Assembly: GCF_014805685.1 (NCBI RefSeq)
Contig: NC_060892.1
Coordinates: forward strand, 18,688,990-18,752,989
Direction: 5' to 3'
Source: Silurus meridionalis
Lineage: Eukaryota > Chordata > Actinopteri > Siluriformes > Siluridae
Length of the DNA stretch: 64,000 nucleotides
Positions 53,701 to 62,812 of this stretch are shown here, piece by piece. Within the stretch, counting starts at the first letter, position 1. Every line of letters begins with the position of its first letter. The translations under genes and the position numbers were made by a program. A model generated the notes under the pieces. That model searched no databases. It was given only the letters and a program-made list of their open reading frames with translations, and was not told where the DNA came from.

Positions 53701-53795
53701 TCATAGCAGTTGGGATTTTTATTAAAAGATAAATTATGACTGGATAACATAAGAACCAAGAAAGTACTGTTTTATTTGTATTTGTAATAAATCAT

Positions 53796-53799
<4 letters not shown>

Positions 53800-53858
<59 letters not shown>
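53800..53858. repeat. (AT)29 microsatellite
   Basis: Perfect AT run. Confidence 0.95.
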
Positions 53859-53863
<5 letters not shown>

Positions 53864-53914
53864 TTCCTTACATTTTGGAGTGTGATTGTGGCAATTTATG
53901 CTCATTCATCTACA

Positions 53915-54240
53915 AGGCCATTAGTAAAGCCAGGTACTAATGTAGGGTGAGGAGATCTGCAGTGCAGTCAGCGTTCTAATGCATTCCAAAGGTGTTCAAT
54001 AGATCTAGAACTCAAGATCTTGCACTCCAACCCATGTAAGCAATATCTTTATGGGCTGGCTTTGTACACAGGAGTGTTGTCATGCTGGAACAAGTTTGGG
54101 TCTCCTAGTTCAAGTAATGGGCAAAATGAATGCTACCGCATCTAAAGACATCCAAAGACTTTGTGGTAACAGTTTGGGGAAGAACCACATACAGCAGGAA
54201 AAGTCATGTGTCCAAATACCTTTGTTCATATAGTGGGATT
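53915..54240 (-). mobile_element. Tc1/mariner fragment, transposase 3' part
   Basis: On the minus strand the sequence reads FQHDNTPVYKASP (complement of about 54043-54081) and, further on, SIEHLWNALER (complement of about 53976-54008). These correspond to the Tc1 transposase motifs QHDNAPVHKA and NPIEHLW around the second and third catalytic acids. Stops and frame changes show it is dead. It ends near CCAAATACCTTTGTTCATAT. A second fragment of the same family lies at 61070-61345. It differs from the duplicated Tc1 element at 56.4 kb. Confidence 0.8.
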
Positions 54241-55052
54241 AGATATACAGATGGAGGTTTTTGCTTTCTAGTTTATTTAATCCACTTCTCATGGAACAAT
54301 AGAAACAGTAGCAGTAATGAACAGGGATAGCATCGAGTCTATAAATAGAGGTGAATTCTTTGTTGACGCTAGTCTTTATTCATAGCAGCTGCCATCAGGT
54401 CATTCAGACAGCGTAGCAGCGCAGAGTCAAACGCAAGGACAGCAAAGCGGATTTCCGATCAGAGGAATAACGATGCTGCTCTCTCCACTGCTGCAGTGCC
54501 ACTCACAACCCAATCCTATGCTAATCAGTTTAGGTTTTTTTAAACAATCTCCGAAGTGGCACAGCAGCAATCAAGTGTGCACGAAGCACAGTTTTGTTTT
54601 CACCACTCGCTGTGAGCATCATGCCCCTAGAAAAATGTGTATAATTTAAAACCTGCCACGAAGATGCCACTGTCACTCATCGATGGCAATAGATGGATTG
54701 GATTACTGCTATTTTGCAACCTACAATGTGAAAGTTATATATCTTGAGCTTGGTGAGGGAAATAAGGTTATGAATTTAAAGCTGCAGTGTCTAGAACGAT
54801 AAAAAGAACAAGAAAAAAAAGAAAAGATGTGAGATTGTGTCAAGGGAGTAATAATTCTGTGTAATAGGATGTTCCTGAGCTGTGAGTCTCAGCCTGATAA
54901 TCCTGTAATTGTAATTCTGTAAAAGTCTGTCAGATTTGGGGTCAGGATTAGGGTTAGAATTGGTTGGAAATCTGTGTGCATTTACGCGTCGTACTCCAGA
55001 TCAGATGCACCACTCAGGCTCAAAGGAAGTCCTACAGTGACACTCAGTTAGG

Positions 55053-55056
<4 letters not shown>
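54241..55056. other. Intron 2, nothing recognised
   Basis: Unique sequence without supported features. Confidence 0.5.

Positions 55057-55096
<40 letters not shown>
55057..55096. repeat. (GA)20 microsatellite
   Basis: Near-perfect GA run. Confidence 0.95.
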
Positions 55097-55099
<3 letters not shown>

Positions 55100-56250
55100 G
55101 AGAGCATGAGAGTGCAAATAAATGGTAGTGACAGCACGAAAGACTCTGTTATACTATAAAAGAAACATAGTTGTAATGCATGTATTTCTTCTGCAATTCG
55201 GTTGGTTGCGGTAATCAGAATTTGTATTAAAAGCACTGAAAATATTTTTTATTGAACAATTCTTTGTATTTTAAAATGAATATGTCATGCAAGAGCGTAT
55301 GATTTGAGCGTGTCTTTTTTTTCTCCAATATGAGGTTCAGCTGCCTGAATTGTGTCAAGCTTTACACAGATCACAAAATGCACAGGGAAAACAGACATGG
55401 TTGTAAAAAACATGCACAAAACACTTGACCCTTATGTAAGACAGAGCAGTCGCAGATACTTCGGCTCGGTCTGTCTAATTCCGTCTGTCTGAGATTAATA
55501 GTCAGAGAAATATTCTTCCACACCTAAATCACAATGCCATTTTGACCAGATAGGGAGAAATCCCTAAATCCCAAAACCCTGAGATGATGCGGACATATGG
55601 TGCGCTGATGCAACACACAGTTTGTTTATATTTTGTTCGGTCCGCTTGTACAGGCAAACTGGCTCGATTAACTCCAAGTTATCCAACACATAAGCCCTAA
55701 AAATGCCCTTAGGAATACTTTTTAGCCAAGTTGCTCGAAAAAATGTGTTCTTTCTGGGAGTCATTGTTAACACATTCTATTTAGCACCATATGCAGCTTA
55801 AACAAAGAGGGAAATAGTGAATTGCTGGGAAATCGAAAATGCACACAGCTTGATTTCGAACGCTTGCTAATTACCTCAATGTATAGAATTTTACTAGTAG
55901 CACCATGCAAAACTTTTAAGTCAATATAACGTGTGTGGTGTCTTCTGCTGAGAGATTGTGGTGTTCTTGAGACTTTTTAAGAACCTGCTTTGTGGAACCT
56001 GCAGAAACCCTGACCAAAATTGGCCAAAACATTACAATCTCTACGAAATATATATGCCAGCATTGAAAGCTGAGAGCAAATCAGCAATGAGGATTTTGTG
56101 TTAATTTCCATTTGCATTGGAAGCTGTGCGATACTACAGCATCAAATAAATGATTGTAATTAGAGAGGAAAATGACTCGCTGGAAGATCTGGTGTACATA
56201 ACGTTCACTGTTCTATTTTTATGTATTTTGTTTTTCGAATATTTTTTTGA
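55097..56250. other. Intron 2, nothing recognised
   Basis: Unique AT-leaning DNA up to the start of the tandem duplication. It ends in a T7 run before GACAG, similar to the T-run/CAG at the duplication junctions. Confidence 0.55.
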
Positions 56251-56354
56251 CAGAAAAGGCATTTGCAAGAATAAATCAAAGTGTCAGAAGATGTCAAATC
56301 ATGTCATAATAGCAGGTCTGATCTCTTAAGAGTTGCATCAGATCAGAATCCACG

Positions 56355-56401
56355 TTAGGACGTTTCATATATATGTGTATGTATAAAAAGAAACGTCCTA
56401 A
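56355..56401. repeat. 12-bp perfect inverted repeat
   Basis: TTAGGACGTTTC at 56355-56366 and its exact complement GAAACGTCCTAA at 56390-56401, with a 23-nt AT-rich loop. It abuts and overlaps the transposase stop codon. An identical pair lies 1,695 bp downstream. Confidence 0.9.
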
Positions 56402-57370
56402 TTGTGCCCAAAGTGTGAATATTTTGTGTGAGCACCATTCTTATCTAACACTGCTTTTATCCTCCTGGGCATGAAATTCACCAGAGCTGCACAGGTTGTT
56501 GCTGGGATCCTTTTTCACTCCCCCATAATGACATCACAGAGCTGCTGGATGTTTGACACATGGTTCTTCTTTACTTTCCGCTTGAGGATGCCCCACAATA
56601 GATCAATAGGATTCAGGTCTGGAGACATAATTGTCCACTCCATCACCTTCACCTTCAGCAAGGCAGTTGTCATGTTGGCGATGTGTTTGGGGTTGTTTTC
56701 ATGTTGGACATCTGTCATTCATCCCAGTTTCCGAAGGGAGGGCATCATGTTCTGCTTCAGAATGTCAGGGTGCATGTTTCTCTCAATAAAACACAGCTCC
56801 CCAGTACCAGCAGCACTCATGCAGCCCCAGACCATGATGCTAACACCACTATGATTGACTGTAAGCAAGACAATTTTCTTGGTACTCCTCATATTTTGCC
56901 ATACATGCTGAACACCATTTGAGCCAAACACATGAATCTTAGTCCCATCAGACTACAGAACCTGGTTCCAGTAATTTATGCTCTTGGACAGGTTGTCTTC
57001 AGCAAACTGTTGGCAAACTAATGGCTTTCTTGTGAGCCAACTTTTTAAGAGGCTTCCTTTTGAGACGATGGCCCTTGTTGCAGTGTGTCGCGTATGGTCT
57101 GAGAAAGCGAACCTCTAAAGCAAAGCTGGCAGCACTCTGTTTTTTGAAGCCAATTTCTGCACCTGATGCACAGCAGGTAAACGCAACTTCTTTGATCGAC
57201 CCTTGTGAGGTCTGTTCCAAGTGGAACCCGTCTCTGAAAACCTCTGTGTGACCTTGGCCACTGTACTGTAACTCAATTTCAGGGGGTTACCGATCTTCTT
57301 ATCGGCCATCTTCGCGAAGAGCAACAATTCTAATTCTCAAATCTTCAGAGTCTTTGCTATGAGGCATCAT
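56398..57370 (-). pseudogene. Dead Tc1 transposase, copy 1
   Basis: A Tc1/mariner cut-and-paste transposase remnant, read right to left. The start is ATGATG at 57370-57365 and the end is the TAG at 56400-56398. Seen in order: an N-terminal helix-turn-helix region, split by a frame change near 57305; FGSNGVQHVW; SIMVWGCMSAAGTGEL; a QHENNPKH motif where Asp is expected in place of Glu; and SPDLNPIDLLWGILKRKV where Glu is expected in place of the Asp after NPI. The spacing between these two acidic positions is 31 residues instead of 34. A Trp-to-stop change (GAG TGA) lies near 56516. Several independent lesions make it inactive. Confidence 0.85.
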
Positions 57371-57524
57371 GATGAACATCCAATGATCAGTATAAGAGAA
57401 TTGTTCTCAAAGCATCAAGTTTTAAGTGCTCTAATACAAGATACCCAAAGTTTGGTCCTGTCAAGCAAACATATACATGATGAATGGGACATGTGACTTT
57501 GTAGCTCAGCTGTTATCACCAGCT

Positions 57525-57640
57525 ATTTTGACAATAATGGCTGTATGTTGAGTTATTTTTAGAGGACAGTAAATCTATACTGCTATACAAGCTGCACATT
57601 GACTACTCTAAAATATATCCAAGTTTAATTTCTATAGGAT
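57525..57640 (-). mobile_element. Long terminal inverted-repeat remnant of the Tc1 element
   Basis: AATGGCTGTATGTTGAGTTA, AAGCTGCACATTGACTACT and neighbouring sequence resemble the long inverted terminal repeat of a common fish Tc1 family, upstream of its transposase. No matching arm is visible on the 56.3 kb side, so the element is one-sided. Confidence 0.55.
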
Positions 57641-57664
57641 TGTCAAGTTTATTTGGTGTGTATT

Positions 57665-57775
57665 TATCCCTGATGAGCAAGCTGTGGCGACTGTGGCAAG
57701 GAAAAACTCCCTTAGATGTTATGAGGAAGAAACCTTGAGAGGAACCAGACTCAAAAGGGGAACCCATCCTCATCT
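57665..57775 (+). repeat. Dispersed fish repeat fragment, copy 1
   Basis: ATCCCTGATGAGCAAGCTGT through AACCTTGAGAGGAACCAGAC to CATCTGGGTGACAATG. It matches the second half of the repeat at 33660 and is closest to its GGCAAGGAAAAACTCCC core. Confidence 0.8.
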
Positions 57776-57797
57776 GGGTGACAATGTCCCTTAAGAA

Positions 57798-57802
<5 letters not shown>

Positions 57803-57859
<57 letters not shown>
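57803..57859. repeat. (AT)28 microsatellite, copy 1
   Basis: The same length as its counterpart in copy 2. Confidence 0.95.
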
Positions 57860-57862
<3 letters not shown>

Positions 57863-58092
57863 ACAGAAATTAATGTGCTGTGGTGCAGACCTTTGTTTTA
57901 TGTTATATGTAAATGGTTAAAAGGAAAGGAGTGTTATATTTTTTTCAGAAAAGGCATTTGCAAGAATAAATCAAAGTGTCAGAAGATGTCAAATCATGTC
58001 ATAATAGCAGGTCTGATCTCTTAAGAGTTGCATCAGATCAGAATCCACGTTAGGACGTTTCATATATATGTGTATGTATAAAAAGAAACGTC

Positions 58093-59065
58093 CTAATTGT
58101 GCCCAAAGTGTGAATATTTTGTGTGAGCACCATTCTTATCTAACACTGCTTTTATCCTCCTGGGCATGAAATTCACCAGAGCTGCACAGGTTGTTGCTGG
58201 GATCCTTTTTCACTCCCCCATAATGACATCACAGAGCTGCTGGATGTTTGACACATGGTTCTTCTTTACTTTCCGCTTGAGGATGCCCCACAATAGATCA
58301 ATAGGATTCAGGTCTGGAGACATAATTGTCCACTCCATCACCTTCACCTTCAGCAAGGCAGTTGTCATGTTGGCGATGTGTTTGGGGTTGTTTTCATGTT
58401 GGACATCTGTCATTCATCCCAGTTTCCGAAGGGAGGGCATCATGTTCTGCTTCAGAATGTCAGGGTGCATGTTTCTCTCAATAAAACACAGCTCCCCAGT
58501 ACCAGCAGCACTCATGCAGCCCCAGACCATGATGCTAACACCACTATGATTGACTGTAAGCAAGACAATTTTCTTGGTACTCCTCATATTTTGCCATACA
58601 TGCTGAACACCATTTGAGCCAAACACATGAATCTTAGTCCCATCAGACTACAGAACCTGGTTCCAGTAATTTATGCTCTTGGACAGGTTGTCTTCAGCAA
58701 ACTGTTGGCAAACTAATGGCTTTCTTGTGAGCCAACTTTTTAAGAGGCTTCCTTTTGAGACGATGGCCCTTGTTGCAGTGTGTCGCGTATGGTCTGAGAA
58801 AGCGAACCTCTAAAGCAAAGCTGGCAGCACTCTGTTTTTTGAAGCCAATTTCTGCACCTGATGCACAGCAGGTAAACGCAACTTCTTTGATCGACCCTTG
58901 TGAGGTCTGTTCCAAGTGGAACCCGTCTCTGAAAACCTCTGTGTGACCTTGGCCACTGTACTGTAACTCAATTTCAGGGGGTTACCGATCTTCTTATCGG
59001 CCATCTTCGCGAAGAGCAACAATTCTAATTCTCAAATCTTCAGAGTCTTTGCTATGAGGCATCAT
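58093..59065 (-). pseudogene. Dead Tc1 transposase, copy 2
   Basis: Identical to the copy at 56398-57370, with the same frame change, stop and two altered catalytic positions. The element therefore died before the 1,695-bp duplication. It is not an independent insertion. Confidence 0.85.
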
Positions 59066-59359
59066 GATGAACATCCAATGATCAGTATAAGAGAATTGTT
59101 CTCAAAGCATCAAGTTTTAAGTGCTCTAATACAAGATACCCAAAGTTTGGTCCTGTCAAGCAAACATATACATGATGAATGGGACATGTGACTTTGTAGC
59201 TCAGCTGTTATCACCAGCTATTTTGACAATAATGGCTGTATGTTGAGTTATTTTTAGAGGACAGTAAATCTATACTGCTATACAAGCTGCACATTGACTA
59301 CTCTAAAATATATCCAAGTTTAATTTCTATAGGATTGTCAAGTTTATTTGGTGTGTATT

Positions 59360-59470
59360 TATCCCTGATGAGCAAGCTGTGGCGACTGTGGCAAGGAAAA
59401 ACTCCCTTAGATGTTATGAGGAAGAAACCTTGAGAGGAACCAGACTCAAAAGGGGAACCCATCCTCATCT
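59360..59470 (+). repeat. Dispersed fish repeat fragment, copy 2
   Basis: Identical to 57665-57775, carried by the tandem duplication. Confidence 0.8.
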
Positions 59471-59492
59471 GGGTGACAATGTCCCTTAAGAA

Positions 59493-59497
<5 letters not shown>

Positions 59498-59554
<57 letters not shown>
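59498..59554. repeat. (AT)28 microsatellite, copy 2
   Basis: Equal in length to copy 1, which is surprising for a fast-changing tract. Confidence 0.95.
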
Positions 59555-59557
<3 letters not shown>

Positions 59558-59798
59558 ACAGAAATTAATGTGCTGTGGTGCAGACCTTTGTTTTATGTTA
59601 TATGTAAATGGTTAAAAGGAAAGGAGTGTTATATTTTTTTTTCAGCAAGGGATTCCCATATTGATAAAGTCAGTAGCTGAAAGGCCTATTCAGTGACCTT
59701 ATAAAATCAGACCTGCAGTCATGATGTCTGGGTCATGATGGTGGCCATGTTGAGGCCACGTTTCATTTTCAGACACATAAACAGGATGAGCATTACTC

Positions 59799-60990
59799 AT
59801 TTCAGCGCTGTCATTTCAGGTCACCAAGCAATGGCGTCTGTATTTTTCCATCCCATGCCCTTAACATGTTCTGGTTTCCATTGAGTGCAGGACAATAAAG
59901 TCCAGCACCATATAGCAAAACCGCAGCGCTGTGAACTGTAAGTGTTTTAGCAGGATTCCTCCGATGAACTATATGAGTGGTTTTGGCAATGCACGCCTGA
60001 TCACGCTGACGTTTGTTTTCCCTTTGGAGGACCACATACGCTCTGCCAGTGCAGTGTAGCGAGGCCAAAGCTAATGCAGCCCAGTCAGATGGACTATACT
60101 GCAATCCCATTGATTCCTGAATGGATCATGTGATTTCTATGGAGTCTGACCAGAGTTCAAATATATGCCCGAGGAAAAAGGCCATTTTCAAATGCTAACC
60201 GAGGCAACCGAAAACATATACGGTTGCTTTCAATCCTAGCGTGTACTGTGTTGAAATTAAAAGTTACCATTGATCGTTTGGATAGATCTTTTATACCTCA
60301 AGAGAACCGCTCCATCTAAAATTAGCCTTGAACTGGAAATACACCAACACCAACACTGTAGCGAGTCGCGAGTCCCTTCCAGGATTCTCTCTTCTTTTTT
60401 TGTGTGTTTTTTTTGGCAAGCCAAAAAACCTGTAATAAATTGTGTTTCGCCCAAAAAGCGCTCCCCAGAAACGATTCCAAAAATGGTCGCAGTATGACAG
60501 CTTGGAAGTAAAGTAAATACCCATCATTTCTCAACTCTTTATGTGTCTTAATGTGTAACCGTCACACAAGGAATGCCCAAAGTCAAAAAGCGAACAAGAG
60601 CAACACAATATTCTGTCTTCTCTGATTGTTGACTCCAGTCATGCAGAAACTCATTTCGACATTTTGAGCGGACTTTTTAAAGTCATTTGAACCCATTTTG
60701 TTGTCAGTACACTTTTGATACAGCTAAAAACATCGCGGCTTGTCAAAAATGCGATGCAGGTAATGGTTTGATAAAAAAAATAAAAATAAAAATAATAAAT
60801 ATATAGTGCTTGGGAGTTATGGTGCTCTTTTGTTATATGATTAATATTCTGTCAGTAACTTCTGTTACAAGTGTGTTTACTTGTGCATTTCGGCATGTAA
60901 TTGAAATGACATACATTGTGACAGTGCGCTATACACACCTTCATCTATCATTTATTTCTACTTTATAATATCCAACGCTTTATTTTTGAC
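59799..60990. repeat. Left copy of the ~3-kb tandem duplication
   Basis: Starts ATTTCAGCGCTGTCATTTCA. The same sequence begins again at 62813 and matches to the window end. The window shows about 1,190 bp of each copy. The full unit would be 59799-62812 (3,014 bp) and would include the Tc1 fragment, a CA microsatellite and the lectin exon. No gene in this part; open frames on both strands lack family resemblance. Confidence 0.95.
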
Positions 60991-61069
60991 ATTTAGCCTT
61001 TTATTTATTCAAGCACAGGTTGTGATTGTGATAAGTATGATTTCACTTCGATTTCCAAATGTGATTTTG
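60991..61069. other. Intron 2, nothing recognised
   Basis: Short unique stretch within the duplicated unit. Confidence 0.5.
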
Positions 61070-61345
61070 GGGTGTTAGTAAAGCCCGATACTGATGTAGG
61101 GGAAGGAGGACTTCACCTCAAAATCTTTCACTCCATCCCATGTACACTAAATGTTCATGGAGCTCACTTTGTGCACAGGGCATTGTCATGCTGGAACTGG
61201 TTTGGGTCTCCTAGTTCAAGTGCCCTCGAGCATCCAAAGACAATACAATTGTGTGCCTCCACTTTGTAGTTTGTTGTAGAACTGCATATGGCTGGAAAAA
61301 AAATCAGGTGTCACAGTAGTTTTGTCCATGAAGTGTATATTTTTA
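61070..61345 (-). mobile_element. Tc1/mariner fragment, second copy
   Basis: Similar to 53915-54240: TAAAGCCCGATACTGATGTA, GCATTGTCATGCTGGAACTG and GTTTGGGTCTCCTAGTTCAA. On the minus strand it reads FQHDNALCTK, where one base is lost from the QHDNAPVHK motif. It is shortened internally relative to the other fragment. Confidence 0.75.
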
Positions 61346-61941
61346 GCATCTATACAGCCAGATGTTTTACCAGGTCACCATCATCAAGGGACAAAAACTG
61401 AATTTATATTCATCGAGGTGGTTGGAGAGTCATTAGGCTTTTGTTCATGTGAACAGAAATCCCTGAAGATATTTTTTTGACTGACTTTGTCCTCTTGGTG
61501 TACAGAAACTTGCTATAAATAGAAGTCACAGCACGGAGAATTTTGAACGCAAAGCATTGTGTTTAATAGATTCTCCCAGTTTGTTTTGTAGGCCGCTTTG
61601 TTCATTCTCTCATGCATGTGTTTTTTTGTTCCGATGGCAAATTCAGCCCGACATGTCTCCCACCACCCACAGGGACCTGCCCACAGTTCTGTTTCACGGC
61701 CCCAAAAAAACGGCCGCTTCACGTAACAACTCTAGCAGGCCTGCCAGAGCAAATACTATTTGCACTGGATTTGCATCTGTGTTGCTTTACAATTAATAAG
61801 CTTCTGTGTTTTAGCTTTGAATTGTTATTTTACAACGTTATTTTCAAGATAAGATTTACATCCTTTATGTTTAGCATGGAACAATGCTGAAAGCAAAATG
61901 TCTTCTAACTGATTTGTTGGGAGTAGATTGCCTTGACCCCC

Positions 61942-61943
<2 letters not shown>
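61346..61943. other. Intron 2, nothing recognised
   Basis: Unique sequence without supported features. Confidence 0.5.

Positions 61944-61995
<52 letters not shown>
61944..61995. repeat. (AC)26 microsatellite
   Basis: Perfect AC run. Confidence 0.95.
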
Positions 61996-61998
<3 letters not shown>

Positions 61999-62546
61999 AT
62001 TTGCCACTGCTTGCATGTGCAGAACACAAAGTATTGATTTTTTTTTCCTCCCTATTCTCAGACAGCCTTTTTCCCCTTCTTTAGCCATGCTCATGTCTAC
62101 TATCATACTGCCACAGTTAGCCATTCATGTTGTTGATGCTTGTTTGGCCATGTCATTTTAAAACCCCCTCAATTATTGTAAAATAAATTTGCCTATATTT
62201 AAGATTAAGTTGAAATTGAAAGCGCGTGAGTCGTGAGCGAATGTACACTAACATATATACGTATTTAATTGCCACAGATATTAAATATTGATTTGTTTAC
62301 TTTAAATTCCTTTTGCGATCTTTTTTTTTTTTTTTCGCAAACTGACACCACGTAGCTCAGGACATCACATTCGTCTTAATGTCAGCTCGGCAGCCTTTGA
62401 AATAATGTCCAGCGTGTTTCTCAAGACCACATTTTCCCCTGGTACTTCTTGTCAGAGTAGTTATATTTCGGTCTTTGATTTATTCTGTTTTTTTTTTTTC
62501 CCCCATCTCTCTCTCTCTCTCCTCTCTTTCTCATCCTGCTCTCCAG
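61996..62546. other. End of intron 2
   Basis: Ends in a long pyrimidine tract (T11, CCCCC, CTCTCTCTCT, CCTGCTCTCCAG), a strong acceptor for the lectin exon. Confidence 0.75.
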
Positions 62547-62759
62547 GCTTCAGTCGTGCAGCGTTGCCGTTCGGTTTGGTCCGACGGGAGCTGTCCTGCG
62601 AGGCTACCCAATTGACCTGCGATGTCCAGGAAGTGATGTCATCATGATCGAGAGCGCTAATTACGGGCGCACGGATGACAAGATCTGCGATGCCGACCCC
62701 TTCCAGATGGAAAATATCAACTGCTACCTCCCTGATGCCTACAAGATAATGTCCCAAAG
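62547..62759 (+). CDS. Latrophilin-2 exon: first part of RBL lectin domain, frameshifted
   Basis: Encodes the start of the mature ectodomain and about the first two thirds of the rhamnose-binding-lectin domain, which in latrophilins binds teneurins and FLRT proteins. The acceptor is TCCAG|GCTTC; the donor is CAAAG|GTGGGTA at 62760. Readable parts are [17 protein letters not shown], then in the next frame [32 protein letters not shown] (ANYGR is the lectin signature) and [27 protein letters not shown] fits ADGRL2 rather than ADGRL1 ([15 protein letters not shown]) or ADGRL3 (FSRAPIPMAVVRREL). The exon is 213 nt, where 214 would keep frame. One G is missing from the expected GAGGGC at 62600-62604, giving a TGA at 62645-62647. 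Either a sequence error or a broken exon. Confidence 0.85.
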
Positions 62760-62812
62760 GTGGGTAGAGCAAATTCTGCACATAAAGCACAGTCTGACAT
62801 AGAATGCTATAT
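62760..62812. other. Start of intron 3
   Basis: Donor GTGGGTAGAG followed by about 50 bp of unique sequence before the second duplication copy begins. Confidence 0.75.

Larger units (their letters stand above)
56251..57945. repeat. 1,695-bp tandem duplication, copy 1
   Basis: Every landmark here recurs exactly 1,695 bp later, including all open-frame borders and the long AT run. Starts CAGAAAAGGCATTTGC and ends GAGTGTTATATTTTTTT. It contains a Tc1 element, a dispersed-repeat fragment (57665-57775) and an AT microsatellite (57803-57859). Confidence 0.97.
57946..59640. repeat. 1,695-bp tandem duplication, copy 2
   Basis: Direct copy of 56251-57945 at constant offset, with no indel seen except at the terminal T-run (seven T bases after copy 1, nine after copy 2). 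It ends at the T-run before CAGCAAGGGATTC. Confidence 0.97.

Noticed and set aside
56471..56854. 127-codon plus-strand frame repeated at 58166-58549
   Set aside because: Antisense shadow of the Tc1 transposase. It is identical in both copies only because the DNA is duplicated.
59811..60527. Open frames on both strands repeated near 62945-63541
   Set aside because: They change length between the two duplicate copies through one-base indels, have no family resemblance and lie in intronic sequence.
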